Positions 42,089 to 51,212 of a stretch of 64,000 nt of DNA are shown here, in pieces (the stretch's first letter is position 1; every line of letters starts with the position of its first letter). The position numbers were made by a program, and so were the translations under genes. The notes below the pieces were generated by a model that saw only the letters and a list, made by a program, of their open reading frames with translations, was not told the origin of the DNA and ran no database searches. The DNA is from Hafnia alvei (GTDB lineage: Bacteria; Pseudomonadota; Gammaproteobacteria; Enterobacterales; Enterobacteriaceae): the NCBI RefSeq assembly GCF_964063325.1, contig NZ_OZ061315.1, forward strand, positions 3,844,001 to 3,908,000. Reading direction: 5' to 3'.

Positions 42089-43583
42089 GATGTTTTTCAT
42101 CCGTACTTGTTCTGTCAACGTTAATCGGCTGCAATTTCTGCTCAGCCAAAGTCCGCGCCACTTTGCCAATATTTCCGGCGCCCTGAGTCAAAATCAGGTC
42201 GTCATTTTCTAAAAACTGAGCCAGCGTTGCTGGCAATGTTGCAGCGTCAGACACCAGTACTGGATCTAACTTGCCACGGCTACGAATGGTGCGGCACAGG
42301 GAGCGGCTATCGGCCCCCGGAATTGGCGTTTCACCGGCGGAGTAAACATCCAGCATCAATAAAACATCAACCTGACACAACACATTCGCAAAATCATCAT
42401 ACAGGTCGCGGGTTCGCGTGAAACGGTGCGGCTGGAATACCATCACCAAACGGCGATCCGGCCATCCCGCGCGAGCAGCTTTAATTGTGGCGTCCACTTC
42501 GGTTGGGTGATGACCATAGTCATCCACCAGCATAGCTTTACCTTCTTTGCCGTTCACATTCTCCAGCGAATACTCGCCAAGGAAATCAAAGCGACGCCCG
42601 GTGCCTTGGAAGCCTTCTAGCGCACGTAGAATGTCTTCATCCGCAATCCCCTCTTCGGTGGCAACAGAAACGGCTGCTGCCGCGTTCAGGGCGTTGTGGC
42701 GGCCTGGCGCATTTAACGTTACGGCTAAACGAGGCTTATCCTGGCGACAGATAAAGAAAGTGCCTTGTGCGCCATTTTGCTGATAGGACTCGATACGCAC
42801 ATCCGCATCATCGCTAAAACCGTAGGTAATGATGTGACGTCCTACGCGCGGCAGTAATTCACGCACCACAGGATCATCAATACACATCACTGCGAGGCCA
42901 TAGAACGGCAGGTTATGCAGGAAATTGATAAACGTCTGCTTCAGGTTCTCGAAGTCGCCATGGTAAGTATCCATATGATCGGCTTCGATATTGGTCACCA
43001 CGGCAACCATCGGCTGTAAATGCAGGAAGGATGCATCGCTTTCGTCCGCTTCGGCAATCAGATAACGGCTAGAACCTAAACGCGCATGCGTTCCTGCAGC
43101 TTTAACCAAACCACCGTTTACAAACGTTGGATCTAAGCCCGCCTCCGCATAAATGCTGGAAACCATCGCCGTTGTCGTTGTTTTGCCATGAGTGCCCGCA
43201 ATGGCAATACCATGACGAAAACGCATCAGCTCGGCCAGCATTTCAGCGCGGCGAATAACGGGAATACGGGCTTCACGCGCCGCAACGATCTCTGGGTTAT
43301 CTGCAGAAATCGCCGTCGAAACTACCACCACGCTCGCGTCTTTGACGTTTTCAGGGCGATGGTTGAAGTAGATCTGCGCACCCAGTTCGGCTAACTGCTG
43401 CGTGACGGGGTTCGGCGCTAAATCAGAACCGCTAATTTGATAGCCTTCATTAGCCAACACTTCGGCAATACCGCCCATGCCCGCACCGCCGATGCCGACA
43501 AAGTGAATGTGCCGGACGCGACGCATCTCAGGCACCATGGTACGCAGTTTCGCGAGTTGTTGAGTATTTACGTTCTTATTCAC
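42081..43583 (-). CDS. murC: UDP-N-acetylmuramate:L-alanine ligase
   Basis: First amino-acid addition of peptidoglycan synthesis. 500 residues. N-terminal Rossmann motif HFVGIGGAGMGGIAEVL, ATP loop AGTHGKTTTT (129-138), and the C-terminal VDDYGHHPTEVDATI and FQPHRFTRTR. E. coli starts at MNTQQLAKL; here an ATG four codons upstream (MNKNVNTQQLA) is used because the equivalent position is Val. It is 60 bases after murG. Confidence 0.98.
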   Translation of the reverse strand: MNKNVNTQQLAKLRTMVPEMRRVRHIHFVGIGGAGMGGIAEVLANEGYQISGSDLAPNPVTQQLAELGAQIYFNHRPENVKDASVVVVSTAISADNPEIVAAREARIPVIRRAEMLAELMRFRHGIAIAGTHGKTTTTAMVSSIYAEAGLDPTFVNGGLVKAAGTHARLGSSRYLIAEADESDASFLHLQPMVAVVTNIEADHMDTYHGDFENLKQTFINFLHNLPFYGLAVMCIDDPVVRELLPRVGRHIITYGFSDDADVRIESYQQNGAQGTFFICRQDKPRLAVTLNAPGRHNALNAAAAVSVATEEGIADEDILRALEGFQGTGRRFDFLGEYSLENVNGKEGKAMLVDDYGHHPTEVDATIKAARAGWPDRRLVMVFQPHRFTRTRDLYDDFANVLCQVDVLLMLDVYSAGETPIPGADSRSLCRTIRSRGKLDPVLVSDAATLPATLAQFLENDDLILTQGAGNIGKVARTLAEQKLQPINVDRTSTDEKHHG

Positions 43584-43643
43584 TGTTTCTCAGTTCTGTC
43601 ATTTTGGCCGGTGCTAACAACTAGCAACCCGCTCAGCGGTAAA

Positions 43644-44723
43644 TTATTTCGCAACTTCACAAATCACGGCGGCGACACGTTCAGTCGCATCGGGAATTGC
43701 GGCAGCGCGAGCTTTCTCTGCCATTTCTAACAGGGTTTGACGATCCCATCCTGCCAACGTCGCCGTCACTGACTCCACGGTCAACTGTGGTTGTTCAATG
43801 ATTTTTGCAGCACCTGCTTTTTCTAGCGGCAACGCATTCCAATACTGTTGGCGATCTTTATGCATGAACGGTACGAACAATGCTGGCAGCCCAGCGGCCG
43901 CGATTTCGCTCACCGTCAGAGCGCCTGAGCGGCATACTACGACGTCTGCCCAGTCATAGGCCGCCGCCATGTCATCAATAAACTCAGTCACTTTGTGCTG
44001 CGTCTGACCGACTTTTTCATAGTCGGCTAATACCGTTGGCAAAGCGCCCTTCCCTACTTGATGCCACAGCGTAATTCTGTTTCCCAGTTGTTCAGCAACT
44101 TTCGGCATGGTTTGGTTCAGGATGCGAGCCCCTTGGCTGCCACCAACCACCAGCACTCGAATCGGCCCCATACGGCCAGCTAAACGCTGCTGTGGAGTCG
44201 GCAACGCCAGAACGTCTTCACGCACTGGATTACCCACCACTGGCGCATTCGGAAACGCGCCCGGAAAAGCCTGCAATACGCGCTTAGCGATTTTAGACAG
44301 CCAGCGGTTGGTTAAACCCGCAATCCCATTTTGTTCATGCAGCACAATAGGAACACCGCACAGCCACGCAGCCAAGCCGCCTGGGCCTGAAACATATCCA
44401 CCCATGCCTAAAACAGCGTCTGGCTTGTAGGCCTTCATAATGGCTTTAGCTTGGCAGACCGCGCGAAAAATGCGGATTGGCGCGCCTAGCTGGGCCTTCA
44501 ATCCTTTACCACGCAGGCCAGAAATCTGAATAAAATCGATTTCGATACCGTGCTGTGGGACCAACTGGGCTTCCATTCGATCGGCGGTGCCTAACCAACG
44601 CACCTGCCATCCTTGGGCCTGCAAATAATGGGCGACAGCTAAACCAGGGAACACATGACCCCCGGTGCCACCCGCCATTACCATCAGGCGTTTATTCTGT
44701 TGATGATCAGCGTTGCTACTCAT
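43644..44723 (-). CDS. murG: Lipid II synthase MurG (GT28)
   Basis: Peripheral inner-membrane glycosyltransferase adding GlcNAc to lipid I. 359 residues. First G-loop MAGGTGGHVFPGLAVA, second G-loop VVGGSQGARILNQ, and the UDP-GlcNAc-binding CRSGALTVSEIAAAGLPALFVPF. It overlaps ftsW by four bases. Confidence 0.98.
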   Translation of the reverse strand: MSSNADHQQNKRLMVMAGGTGGHVFPGLAVAHYLQAQGWQVRWLGTADRMEAQLVPQHGIEIDFIQISGLRGKGLKAQLGAPIRIFRAVCQAKAIMKAYKPDAVLGMGGYVSGPGGLAAWLCGVPIVLHEQNGIAGLTNRWLSKIAKRVLQAFPGAFPNAPVVGNPVREDVLALPTPQQRLAGRMGPIRVLVVGGSQGARILNQTMPKVAEQLGNRITLWHQVGKGALPTVLADYEKVGQTQHKVTEFIDDMAAAYDWADVVVCRSGALTVSEIAAAGLPALFVPFMHKDRQQYWNALPLEKAGAAKIIEQPQLTVESVTATLAGWDRQTLLEMAEKARAAAIPDATERVAAVICEVAK

Positions 44724-45958
44724 CGGGAACCCCTTACTACCGCCTGTGCTTTTTCCAGACGAGTTTCATAATCAATGCGTAACAGTAATACCAATGCGGT
44801 CGACATAATCAGCAAGCTAGAACCACCGTAACTAATTAGCGGCAGCGTCAGACCTTTGGTCGGCAACATCCCTGCGGCAGCCCCAACGTTAACCAGTGCC
44901 TGAAAACTAAACCAAATACCGATGGCGCAGGCTAAAAAACCGGAAAAACGCTGATCTGCCTCTAACGCACGACGTCCGATGGACATAGCACGAAAAGCGA
45001 CGAAGAATACCATTAACAAAGCAAGAACCACACCGAAATACCCAAGTTCCTCGCCTAAAATTGAGAAAATAAAGTCGGTGTGCGCCTCAGGTAAATACTC
45101 CAGTTTTTGCACCGAGTTACCCAAGCCCTGTCCCCAGAATTCACCGCGGCCAAAAGCCATCAGCGATTGCGTTAGCTGGTAACCGCTGCCGAAAGGATCG
45201 GCCCATGGATTCCAGAACGACGTCACGCGGCGCATACGATACGGTTCGGCAATAATCAGTAGCACAACGGCAAAAATACCGGAGCCGATAATGGCTAAGA
45301 ATTGCCACATCTTGGCACCCGCCAAGAACAGCAAACCTAACGTGGTAACGAATAGCACCACCACCGTGCCCAAGTCAGGCTGAGCCAGCAGCAGCACCGC
45401 TAATACCACCATCACGCCCATCGGTTTACAGAAGCCCCAGAAGTTCGAACGAACCTCTTCAACTTTGCGCACCAGATAGCTGGAGAGATAGCAAAACAGC
45501 GCTAGCTTAGAGATCTCTGCGGGCTGAATACGCAGTGGACCAAACGCAATCCAACGCGAAGCACCGTTCACCGAGCTCCCGACCACGAGAACAATCAGCA
45601 GCATCGCAACGGCCATCAGTAATAACGCGTTGCTATAGCGCTGCCAGATTTCCATCGGCACGCGCAGCGTCACCATGGCCAATCCAAACGCCAATGCCAG
45701 ATACAAGGCATCACGTTTTGCAAACAGGAAAGGATCGTCTGCTAAACGCTGGCCAATTGGCATGGATGCTGATGTCACCATCACAAAGCCAATCGCCGCC
45801 AAACCAAAGGTCAACCAGAGCAAGGTACGATCGTACAGCACCACCATCGCCGCATCGCTCTCGCCCGCCCCCATCACCCACTCACGCAAACGCGTGATTA
45901 AGCCAAAATGCGGCAACGAGAATTTAGGGCGCGGTAACCGCGGGAGTCGCAGACGCAT
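44720..45958 (-). CDS. ftsW: Septal peptidoglycan glycosyltransferase FtsW
   Basis: SEDS-family polymerase of septal peptidoglycan working with FtsI. 412 residues with ten hydrophobic segments. Family landmarks are ALRIQPAEISKLALF-type (here PLRIQPAEISKLALF), LAQPDLGTVVVL with the catalytic Asp in the following extracellular loop region, and GLTLPLISYGGSSLL near the end. It overlaps murG by four bases and murD by one. Confidence 0.98.
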   Translation of the reverse strand: MRLRLPRLPRPKFSLPHFGLITRLREWVMGAGESDAAMVVLYDRTLLWLTFGLAAIGFVMVTSASMPIGQRLADDPFLFAKRDALYLALAFGLAMVTLRVPMEIWQRYSNALLLMAVAMLLIVLVVGSSVNGASRWIAFGPLRIQPAEISKLALFCYLSSYLVRKVEEVRSNFWGFCKPMGVMVVLAVLLLAQPDLGTVVVLFVTTLGLLFLAGAKMWQFLAIIGSGIFAVVLLIIAEPYRMRRVTSFWNPWADPFGSGYQLTQSLMAFGRGEFWGQGLGNSVQKLEYLPEAHTDFIFSILGEELGYFGVVLALLMVFFVAFRAMSIGRRALEADQRFSGFLACAIGIWFSFQALVNVGAAAGMLPTKGLTLPLISYGGSSLLIMSTALVLLLRIDYETRLEKAQAVVRGSR

Positions 45959-47274
45959 CAGCCAAGCTCCTTGGCTAAACGGCTGAATTCGCCGCCGCGT
46001 TGTTCAAAGTTTTTAAACTGGTCAAGGCTAGCGCAGGCCGGAGACAACAGAACCATATCGCCGGTTTTCACCTTAGCAGCGATTATCCGCATGGCTTGTT
46101 CCATGGTCTCTGTCTGCTCGGCAATTTCAGGACGCAAAGCAGCGAGCTGCGCGCCATCACGGCCAAAGCAATACAAGCGCACGTTATCGCCTTGCAGGTA
46201 TTGCGCCAATGCGCTGAAGTCTGCTGATTTGCCATCGCCGCCGAGCAACAGATGCAAAGTGCCATCAACGTGCAGGCCATTGAGCGCCGCTTCAGTGCTG
46301 CCAACGTTGGTGGCTTTGGAATCATTAATCCAACGCACGCCGTTATGTTCCAATGACAGCTGGAAGCGATGTGCCAAACCGGTAAACGTCGTTAGTGCTT
46401 TTAAGCTTGAAGCTCGTGGAATACCAACGGCATCCGCCAGCGCTAACGCAGCCAATGCGTTGGTGAAGTTATGTTTACCGGTGACTTTCATTTCACGCGT
46501 ATTGAGCACTTTTTCACCATGCACGCGCAGCCAAATCTCACCCTGCTGGCGATTCAGATGATAATCACCCACGTCGGCACCAAAACTCACGCAGCGCGAA
46601 TCCGCACCGCGAATCGGCATCGTCAGAGCGTCGTCGGAGTTAACCACGCAAACTTTGGCATTTTCATACACACGCAGCTTGGCGGCGCGATATTGCTGCA
46701 ATCCGAGCGGATAGCGATCCATGTGATCTTCGGTGACATTCAGGATCGTGGCCGCAGCCGCTCGCAGGCTATTGGTGGTTTCTAACTGGAAGCTAGAGAG
46801 TTCAAGCACGTAAAGATCGCACTCTTGCTTAAGCAGCATCAGCGCAGGCAAACCGATATTGCCCCCCACGCCAACGTTCCAGCCTGCTGATTTAGCCATT
46901 TCGCCCACTAACGTTGTCACGGTGCTTTTACCGTTAGACCCCGTAATAGCCACAATTGGCGCCTGCGCTTCGCGGCAAAACAGCTCGATATCACCCACAA
47001 TCTCAACACCTGCTTCTGCCGCCACGCTGAGCGCAGGGGAAGCAAGTGCAATTCCGGGACTTGCAACGATGAGGTCGGCATCCAGCAGCCACTCTTGGTT
47101 CATATCCCCCAAGTGACGCTCGACGTTTTCCGGCAGCTTATCCAGCCCCGGTGGAGAAATACGGGTATCGATAACACGTGGCGTTACGCCACGAGCCAAG
47201 AAGAAATCAACGCATGACAGGCCCGTAAGCCCAAGGCCAATGATGACGACTTTCTTACCCTGATAGTCCACCAT
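45958..47274 (-). CDS. murD: UDP-N-acetylmuramoyl-L-alanine:D-glutamate ligase
   Basis: Adds D-Glu to the muropeptide precursor. 438 residues, equal to E. coli. Rossmann start VVIIGLGLTGLS, ATP loop TGSNGKSTVT at 111-120, and NDSKATNVGSTEAAL in the C-terminal domain. One base overlap with ftsW; mraY ends two bases upstream. Confidence 0.98.
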   Translation of the reverse strand: MVDYQGKKVVIIGLGLTGLSCVDFFLARGVTPRVIDTRISPPGLDKLPENVERHLGDMNQEWLLDADLIVASPGIALASPALSVAAEAGVEIVGDIELFCREAQAPIVAITGSNGKSTVTTLVGEMAKSAGWNVGVGGNIGLPALMLLKQECDLYVLELSSFQLETTNSLRAAAATILNVTEDHMDRYPLGLQQYRAAKLRVYENAKVCVVNSDDALTMPIRGADSRCVSFGADVGDYHLNRQQGEIWLRVHGEKVLNTREMKVTGKHNFTNALAALALADAVGIPRASSLKALTTFTGLAHRFQLSLEHNGVRWINDSKATNVGSTEAALNGLHVDGTLHLLLGGDGKSADFSALAQYLQGDNVRLYCFGRDGAQLAALRPEIAEQTETMEQAMRIIAAKVKTGDMVLLSPACASLDQFKNFEQRGGEFSRLAKELG

Positions 47275-47275
47275 A

Positions 47276-48358
47276 TTAACGCACCTTCAAGGTTGCTAGG
47301 CCAATCAGCACCAGCATCAGAGAGATAATCCAGAAGCGCACGATAACGCGAGGTTCTGGCCAGCCTTTCAGTTCATAGTGATGATGGATTGGCGCCATGC
47401 GGAAAATTCGCTGGCCCCGCAGTTTGAAGCTACCCACCTGCAAAATAACCGAGAGGGTTTCCATCACAAACACGCCGCCCATAATCACCAGCAGGAATTC
47501 CTGACGCAGCAGCACCGCAATCGTACCCAGCGCACCACCCAGAGCGAGCGAACCGACATCACCCATAAAGACCTGAGCCGGATAGGTGTTAAACCATAAG
47601 AATCCAAGCCCTGCACCGACAATTGCCGTGCAGACAATAACCAGTTCACCGGCGTGGCGCAGATACGGAATGTGCAAGTAAGCAGCAAAGTTCATGTTAC
47701 CGGTCGCCCAAGCGACTAGCCCCATCCCCGCCGCAACGAAAACGGTAGGCATAATAGCCAATCCGTCTAAACCATCGGTGAGGTTAACGGCGTTACTGGT
47801 ACCCACGATCACAAAGTAGCTCAGCAGGATATACAGCAGACCCAGCTGCGGCATGACATCCTTGAAGAACGGAACCACCAGCTCGGTTGCCGGAGTCCCT
47901 TTACCAATTGAGTACATGGCAAAGGAAACCACCAGCGCAATCACCGACTGCCAGAAGTACTTCCAGCGCGCAATCAGGCCTTTGGTGTTTTTACGTACCA
48001 CTTTGCGATAGTCATCAACGAAACCGACAACGCCATAGCCAAGCAATACAAACAATACACACCAGACGTAAGGGTTAGAGGGATATGCCCACATCAACAC
48101 CGAGATGGTGATGGAGGTCAGGATCATCAGACCGCCCATCGTTGGCGTACCACGCTTGCTGAAATGCGACTCAGGGCCGTCGTTACGAACAACCTGACCA
48201 AAAGACATTTTTTGCAGACGAGCAATCATTCGTGGCCCAATCCACAATGACAGGAACAGCGCCGTCAACAAGCTGACAATGGCGCGAAACGTCAGGTAGG
48301 AAAAGACGTTGAAGCCGGAATAATATTTGACCAAGTGTTCGGCCAGCCAGACTAACAT
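47276..48358 (-). CDS. mraY: Phospho-N-acetylmuramoyl-pentapeptide transferase MraY
   Basis: Integral membrane enzyme that makes lipid I from UDP-MurNAc-pentapeptide and undecaprenyl phosphate. 360 residues, ten hydrophobic segments. Catalytic motifs are FVDDYRK (Asp pair), NAVNLTDGLDGLA (catalytic Asp) and PIHHHYELKGWPE. It overlaps murF by seven bases. It is the target of lysis proteins such as phiX174 E. Confidence 0.98.
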   Translation of the reverse strand: MLVWLAEHLVKYYSGFNVFSYLTFRAIVSLLTALFLSLWIGPRMIARLQKMSFGQVVRNDGPESHFSKRGTPTMGGLMILTSITISVLMWAYPSNPYVWCVLFVLLGYGVVGFVDDYRKVVRKNTKGLIARWKYFWQSVIALVVSFAMYSIGKGTPATELVVPFFKDVMPQLGLLYILLSYFVIVGTSNAVNLTDGLDGLAIMPTVFVAAGMGLVAWATGNMNFAAYLHIPYLRHAGELVIVCTAIVGAGLGFLWFNTYPAQVFMGDVGSLALGGALGTIAVLLRQEFLLVIMGGVFVMETLSVILQVGSFKLRGQRIFRMAPIHHHYELKGWPEPRVIVRFWIISLMLVLIGLATLKVR

Positions 48359-49728
48359 GATTGATTCTCCTGCAATTCCTGCACAGATAAGCCTCGTACT
48401 ACCTGCTCCATAGCGGCACTACGTGAACCTTTAACTAAAATGGTGATCGCCGCATGTTCGCATAACAGGTTTTTTAGGCGCTCAATCAGAGCCGTTTTGT
48501 CCGTGAAATGTTCACCACAACCACTGGCCTCGCTGATGAGATGGCTTAAACGGCCAACGCTCAGCACTTTATCAACTCCCGCCTCGCGAGCCGCAATGCC
48601 CACCTGACGATGACAATCTTCTTCTTCAATGCCCAACTCGCCCATATCACCCACCACCATGACGCGATAGCCAGGCATTGAGCCCAACACCTGCGCTGCC
48701 GCGGTCATAGAGCCCACGTTGGCGTTATAGGTATCGTCGAGGATCAGCTGTTCTGCATTCAAACGGATCGGGAATAAACGTCCGGGAACCGCTTTGAGTT
48801 CGCTTAATCCGTTGCGCACATTCTCAAGGGTGGCACCCACCGACATCGTCAGCGCAGCCGCCGCGAGCGCATTCGCAATATTATGGCGGCCCGGCAACGG
48901 TAGAACCACCGGCGCAGTACCAAACGGCGTGTGCAGATCAAACTCGGTGCCTTGATGTGTCACTCGTACATCGCTGGCAAAGAAATCGACGGACTCAGCG
49001 GCCTGCGGAGAGAAACGCCAGACGCGCTGGTTAGCAATCTTTTCTTGCCAATGCGGCCAGTCGTTATTATCAGCATTGATGATGGCTGTACCGTGTGCGG
49101 CTAAACCATCAAAAATCTCACCTTTGGCTTTGGCAACGCCGGCTAAGGAACCGAAACCTTCCAAATGCGCCGCAGCCAGATTATTGACTAAGGCACTTTC
49201 TGGCTTAACTAAATCTACCGTATAGGCAATTTCGCCCACGTGGTTGGCGCCCAGCTCAATCACCGCATATTCATGCTGTGGCTCAAGGCGTAACAACGTC
49301 AGCGGCACGCCAATGTCATTGTTAAAATTACCGGAGGTATACAGCACGTTGCCGCACTGACGCAGAATTTCCGCGCTCATCTCTTTCACCGACGTTTTGC
49401 CTGATGAGCCGGTAAGCGCGATAACGCGAGCTGGCATTTGCTGACGAACCCATGCGCCCAGCAACCCCAGCGCAATGCGCGTATCAGCAACCACAATTTG
49501 CGGAGCATCAATAGGTAAGTGTTTACTTACTAGCAAAGCGCCAGCGCCCTGATTCACGGCATCGGCCGCAAAATCATGGGCATCAAACTTTTCGCCTTTC
49601 AGCGCGATAAACAAGCAGCCATCGGTCAGCTTGCGCGTATCGGTCACAACATCACTAATTTGCGTGTCTGTGCCAATCAGCTGGCCGTTAACCGCCTCGG
49701 CGATAGCCTGCAAAGATACAGGGATCAT
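48352..49728 (-). CDS. murF: UDP-MurNAc-tripeptide:D-alanyl-D-alanine ligase
   Basis: Adds D-Ala-D-Ala, finishing the pentapeptide. 458 residues. ATP loop ALTGSSGKTSVKEM around 106-112, GVPLTLLRLEPQHEYAVIELGANHVGEI and DDTYNANVGSM in the C-terminal half are conserved. It overlaps murE by four bases and mraY by seven. Confidence 0.98.
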   Translation of the reverse strand: MIPVSLQAIAEAVNGQLIGTDTQISDVVTDTRKLTDGCLFIALKGEKFDAHDFAADAVNQGAGALLVSKHLPIDAPQIVVADTRIALGLLGAWVRQQMPARVIALTGSSGKTSVKEMSAEILRQCGNVLYTSGNFNNDIGVPLTLLRLEPQHEYAVIELGANHVGEIAYTVDLVKPESALVNNLAAAHLEGFGSLAGVAKAKGEIFDGLAAHGTAIINADNNDWPHWQEKIANQRVWRFSPQAAESVDFFASDVRVTHQGTEFDLHTPFGTAPVVLPLPGRHNIANALAAAALTMSVGATLENVRNGLSELKAVPGRLFPIRLNAEQLILDDTYNANVGSMTAAAQVLGSMPGYRVMVVGDMGELGIEEEDCHRQVGIAAREAGVDKVLSVGRLSHLISEASGCGEHFTDKTALIERLKNLLCEHAAITILVKGSRSAAMEQVVRGLSVQELQENQSC

Positions 49729-51212
49729 GCTATCACCCCCAGCAGGCGTGCTACGGTCACGCGATCTGAATAATCTAAACGGCGATTACCAACCAGTTGA
49801 TAATCTTCATGGCCTTTGCCTGCCACGAGAATCACATCATCGGCCTTCGCCTGCATGATGGCACCGGTGACGGCTTCAGCACGGCCAGAAACGGCCTGTG
49901 CGCGGCCTGCATCAAGCATACCGTTCAGAATATCAGTCATGATGGCACGAGGCTCTTCACTACGCGGGTTATCGTCAGTAACAACGACTCGGTCGGCATA
50001 TTGCTCAGCAATCGCTCCCATAAGTGGGCGCTTACCTTTATCGCGATCGCCACCGCAGCCAAACACGCACCACAGCTGGCCTTTGCAATGCAAACGCGCC
50101 GCTTCAAGCGCCTTCTCTAATGCATCTGGCGTATGCGCATAGTCGACAACGACGGTTGGCTTGCCGGGAGCAGTGAACACTTCCATACGGCCACACACAG
50201 GCTGCAATTGAGCGGAGCTTTTACACAAAGCATCCAAAGGATAACCAAGAGCCAACATGGTAGCGGCAGCGACCAGCAAATTGCTGACGTTAAATGCGCC
50301 CATCAAGCGGCTTTCCAGCAAGCCTTTACCCCACGATGAGTCAAAGCTGATGCTTGCGCCGCCGTCGTGGTAATCAACGTCGGTCGCTGAAACCCAGCGC
50401 CCAGACCAATTTTCTGGCAAACGCTGTTCCATGGTTACGGCAACGGCATCAGGAGACTTAGCCAACCAGCGCTGACCGACTTCATCGTCAGCGTTGATAA
50501 CTTTTTCACCGCTATGGTGGGTGGAGAACAGCAGCCACTTGGCTTGTTCGTAATGCGCCATGTCACCATGGTAATCCAGATGATCACGGCTCAGATTGGT
50601 GAATACCGATGCAGCAAACGGCAGAGCGGCAACGCGGTCTTGCACCAAACCATGGGAAGAAACTTCCATCGCCGCCAGCGTGGCGCCTTGAGAGACCAAA
50701 CTGCGCAGCAAATGCTGCACATCAACCGCAGAGCCGGTTGTGTTTTCACTTGGATGAACCTGACCCAGCAGTCCATTGCCCACCGTCCCCATTACCGCAC
50801 TGGTTTCGCCTAACAGCTGGCCCCACTGTGCCAACAATTGGGTAATGGTCGTTTTGCCGTTGGTTCCTGTTACGCCGATTAAGCGCAAATCAGCACCCGG
50901 CTGATGGTAAAAGCGTCCTGCCAGCGCAGATAAGCGCTGGTTTAACTGACTCAGGTAGATAACGGGAACGCCGTGGCTCTCACGAACAGTGCCATCTTCT
51001 GCTTCCCCATCTGCCTCAGCGATGACTGCAGCAACGCCTTGCGCTATCGCTTGCGGAATATAATGGCGACCATCTGCCGCATGGCCAACGATCGCCACAA
51101 ACAGATCACCCGCAGCCGCAACGCGGCTGTCTAATGTCATCTCTCGCAAAACGCGCTCCGGAGCATCTGCTACCCAAGGAGCCAAAAGCGCGCGCAAATT
51201 ACGATCTGCCAC
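49725..51212 (-). CDS. murE: UDP-MurNAc-L-Ala-D-Glu:meso-diaminopimelate ligase
   Basis: Adds meso-DAP. 495 residues. ATP loop TGTNGKTT at 115-122; DDNPRSEEPR near the C-terminus is the meso-DAP-specificity motif (DNPR), so the cell wall is of the usual Gram-negative DAP type. It overlaps ftsI by 14 bases and murF by four. Confidence 0.98.
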   Translation of the reverse strand: MADRNLRALLAPWVADAPERVLREMTLDSRVAAAGDLFVAIVGHAADGRHYIPQAIAQGVAAVIAEADGEAEDGTVRESHGVPVIYLSQLNQRLSALAGRFYHQPGADLRLIGVTGTNGKTTITQLLAQWGQLLGETSAVMGTVGNGLLGQVHPSENTTGSAVDVQHLLRSLVSQGATLAAMEVSSHGLVQDRVAALPFAASVFTNLSRDHLDYHGDMAHYEQAKWLLFSTHHSGEKVINADDEVGQRWLAKSPDAVAVTMEQRLPENWSGRWVSATDVDYHDGGASISFDSSWGKGLLESRLMGAFNVSNLLVAAATMLALGYPLDALCKSSAQLQPVCGRMEVFTAPGKPTVVVDYAHTPDALEKALEAARLHCKGQLWCVFGCGGDRDKGKRPLMGAIAEQYADRVVVTDDNPRSEEPRAIMTDILNGMLDAGRAQAVSGRAEAVTGAIMQAKADDVILVAGKGHEDYQLVGNRRLDYSDRVTVARLLGVIA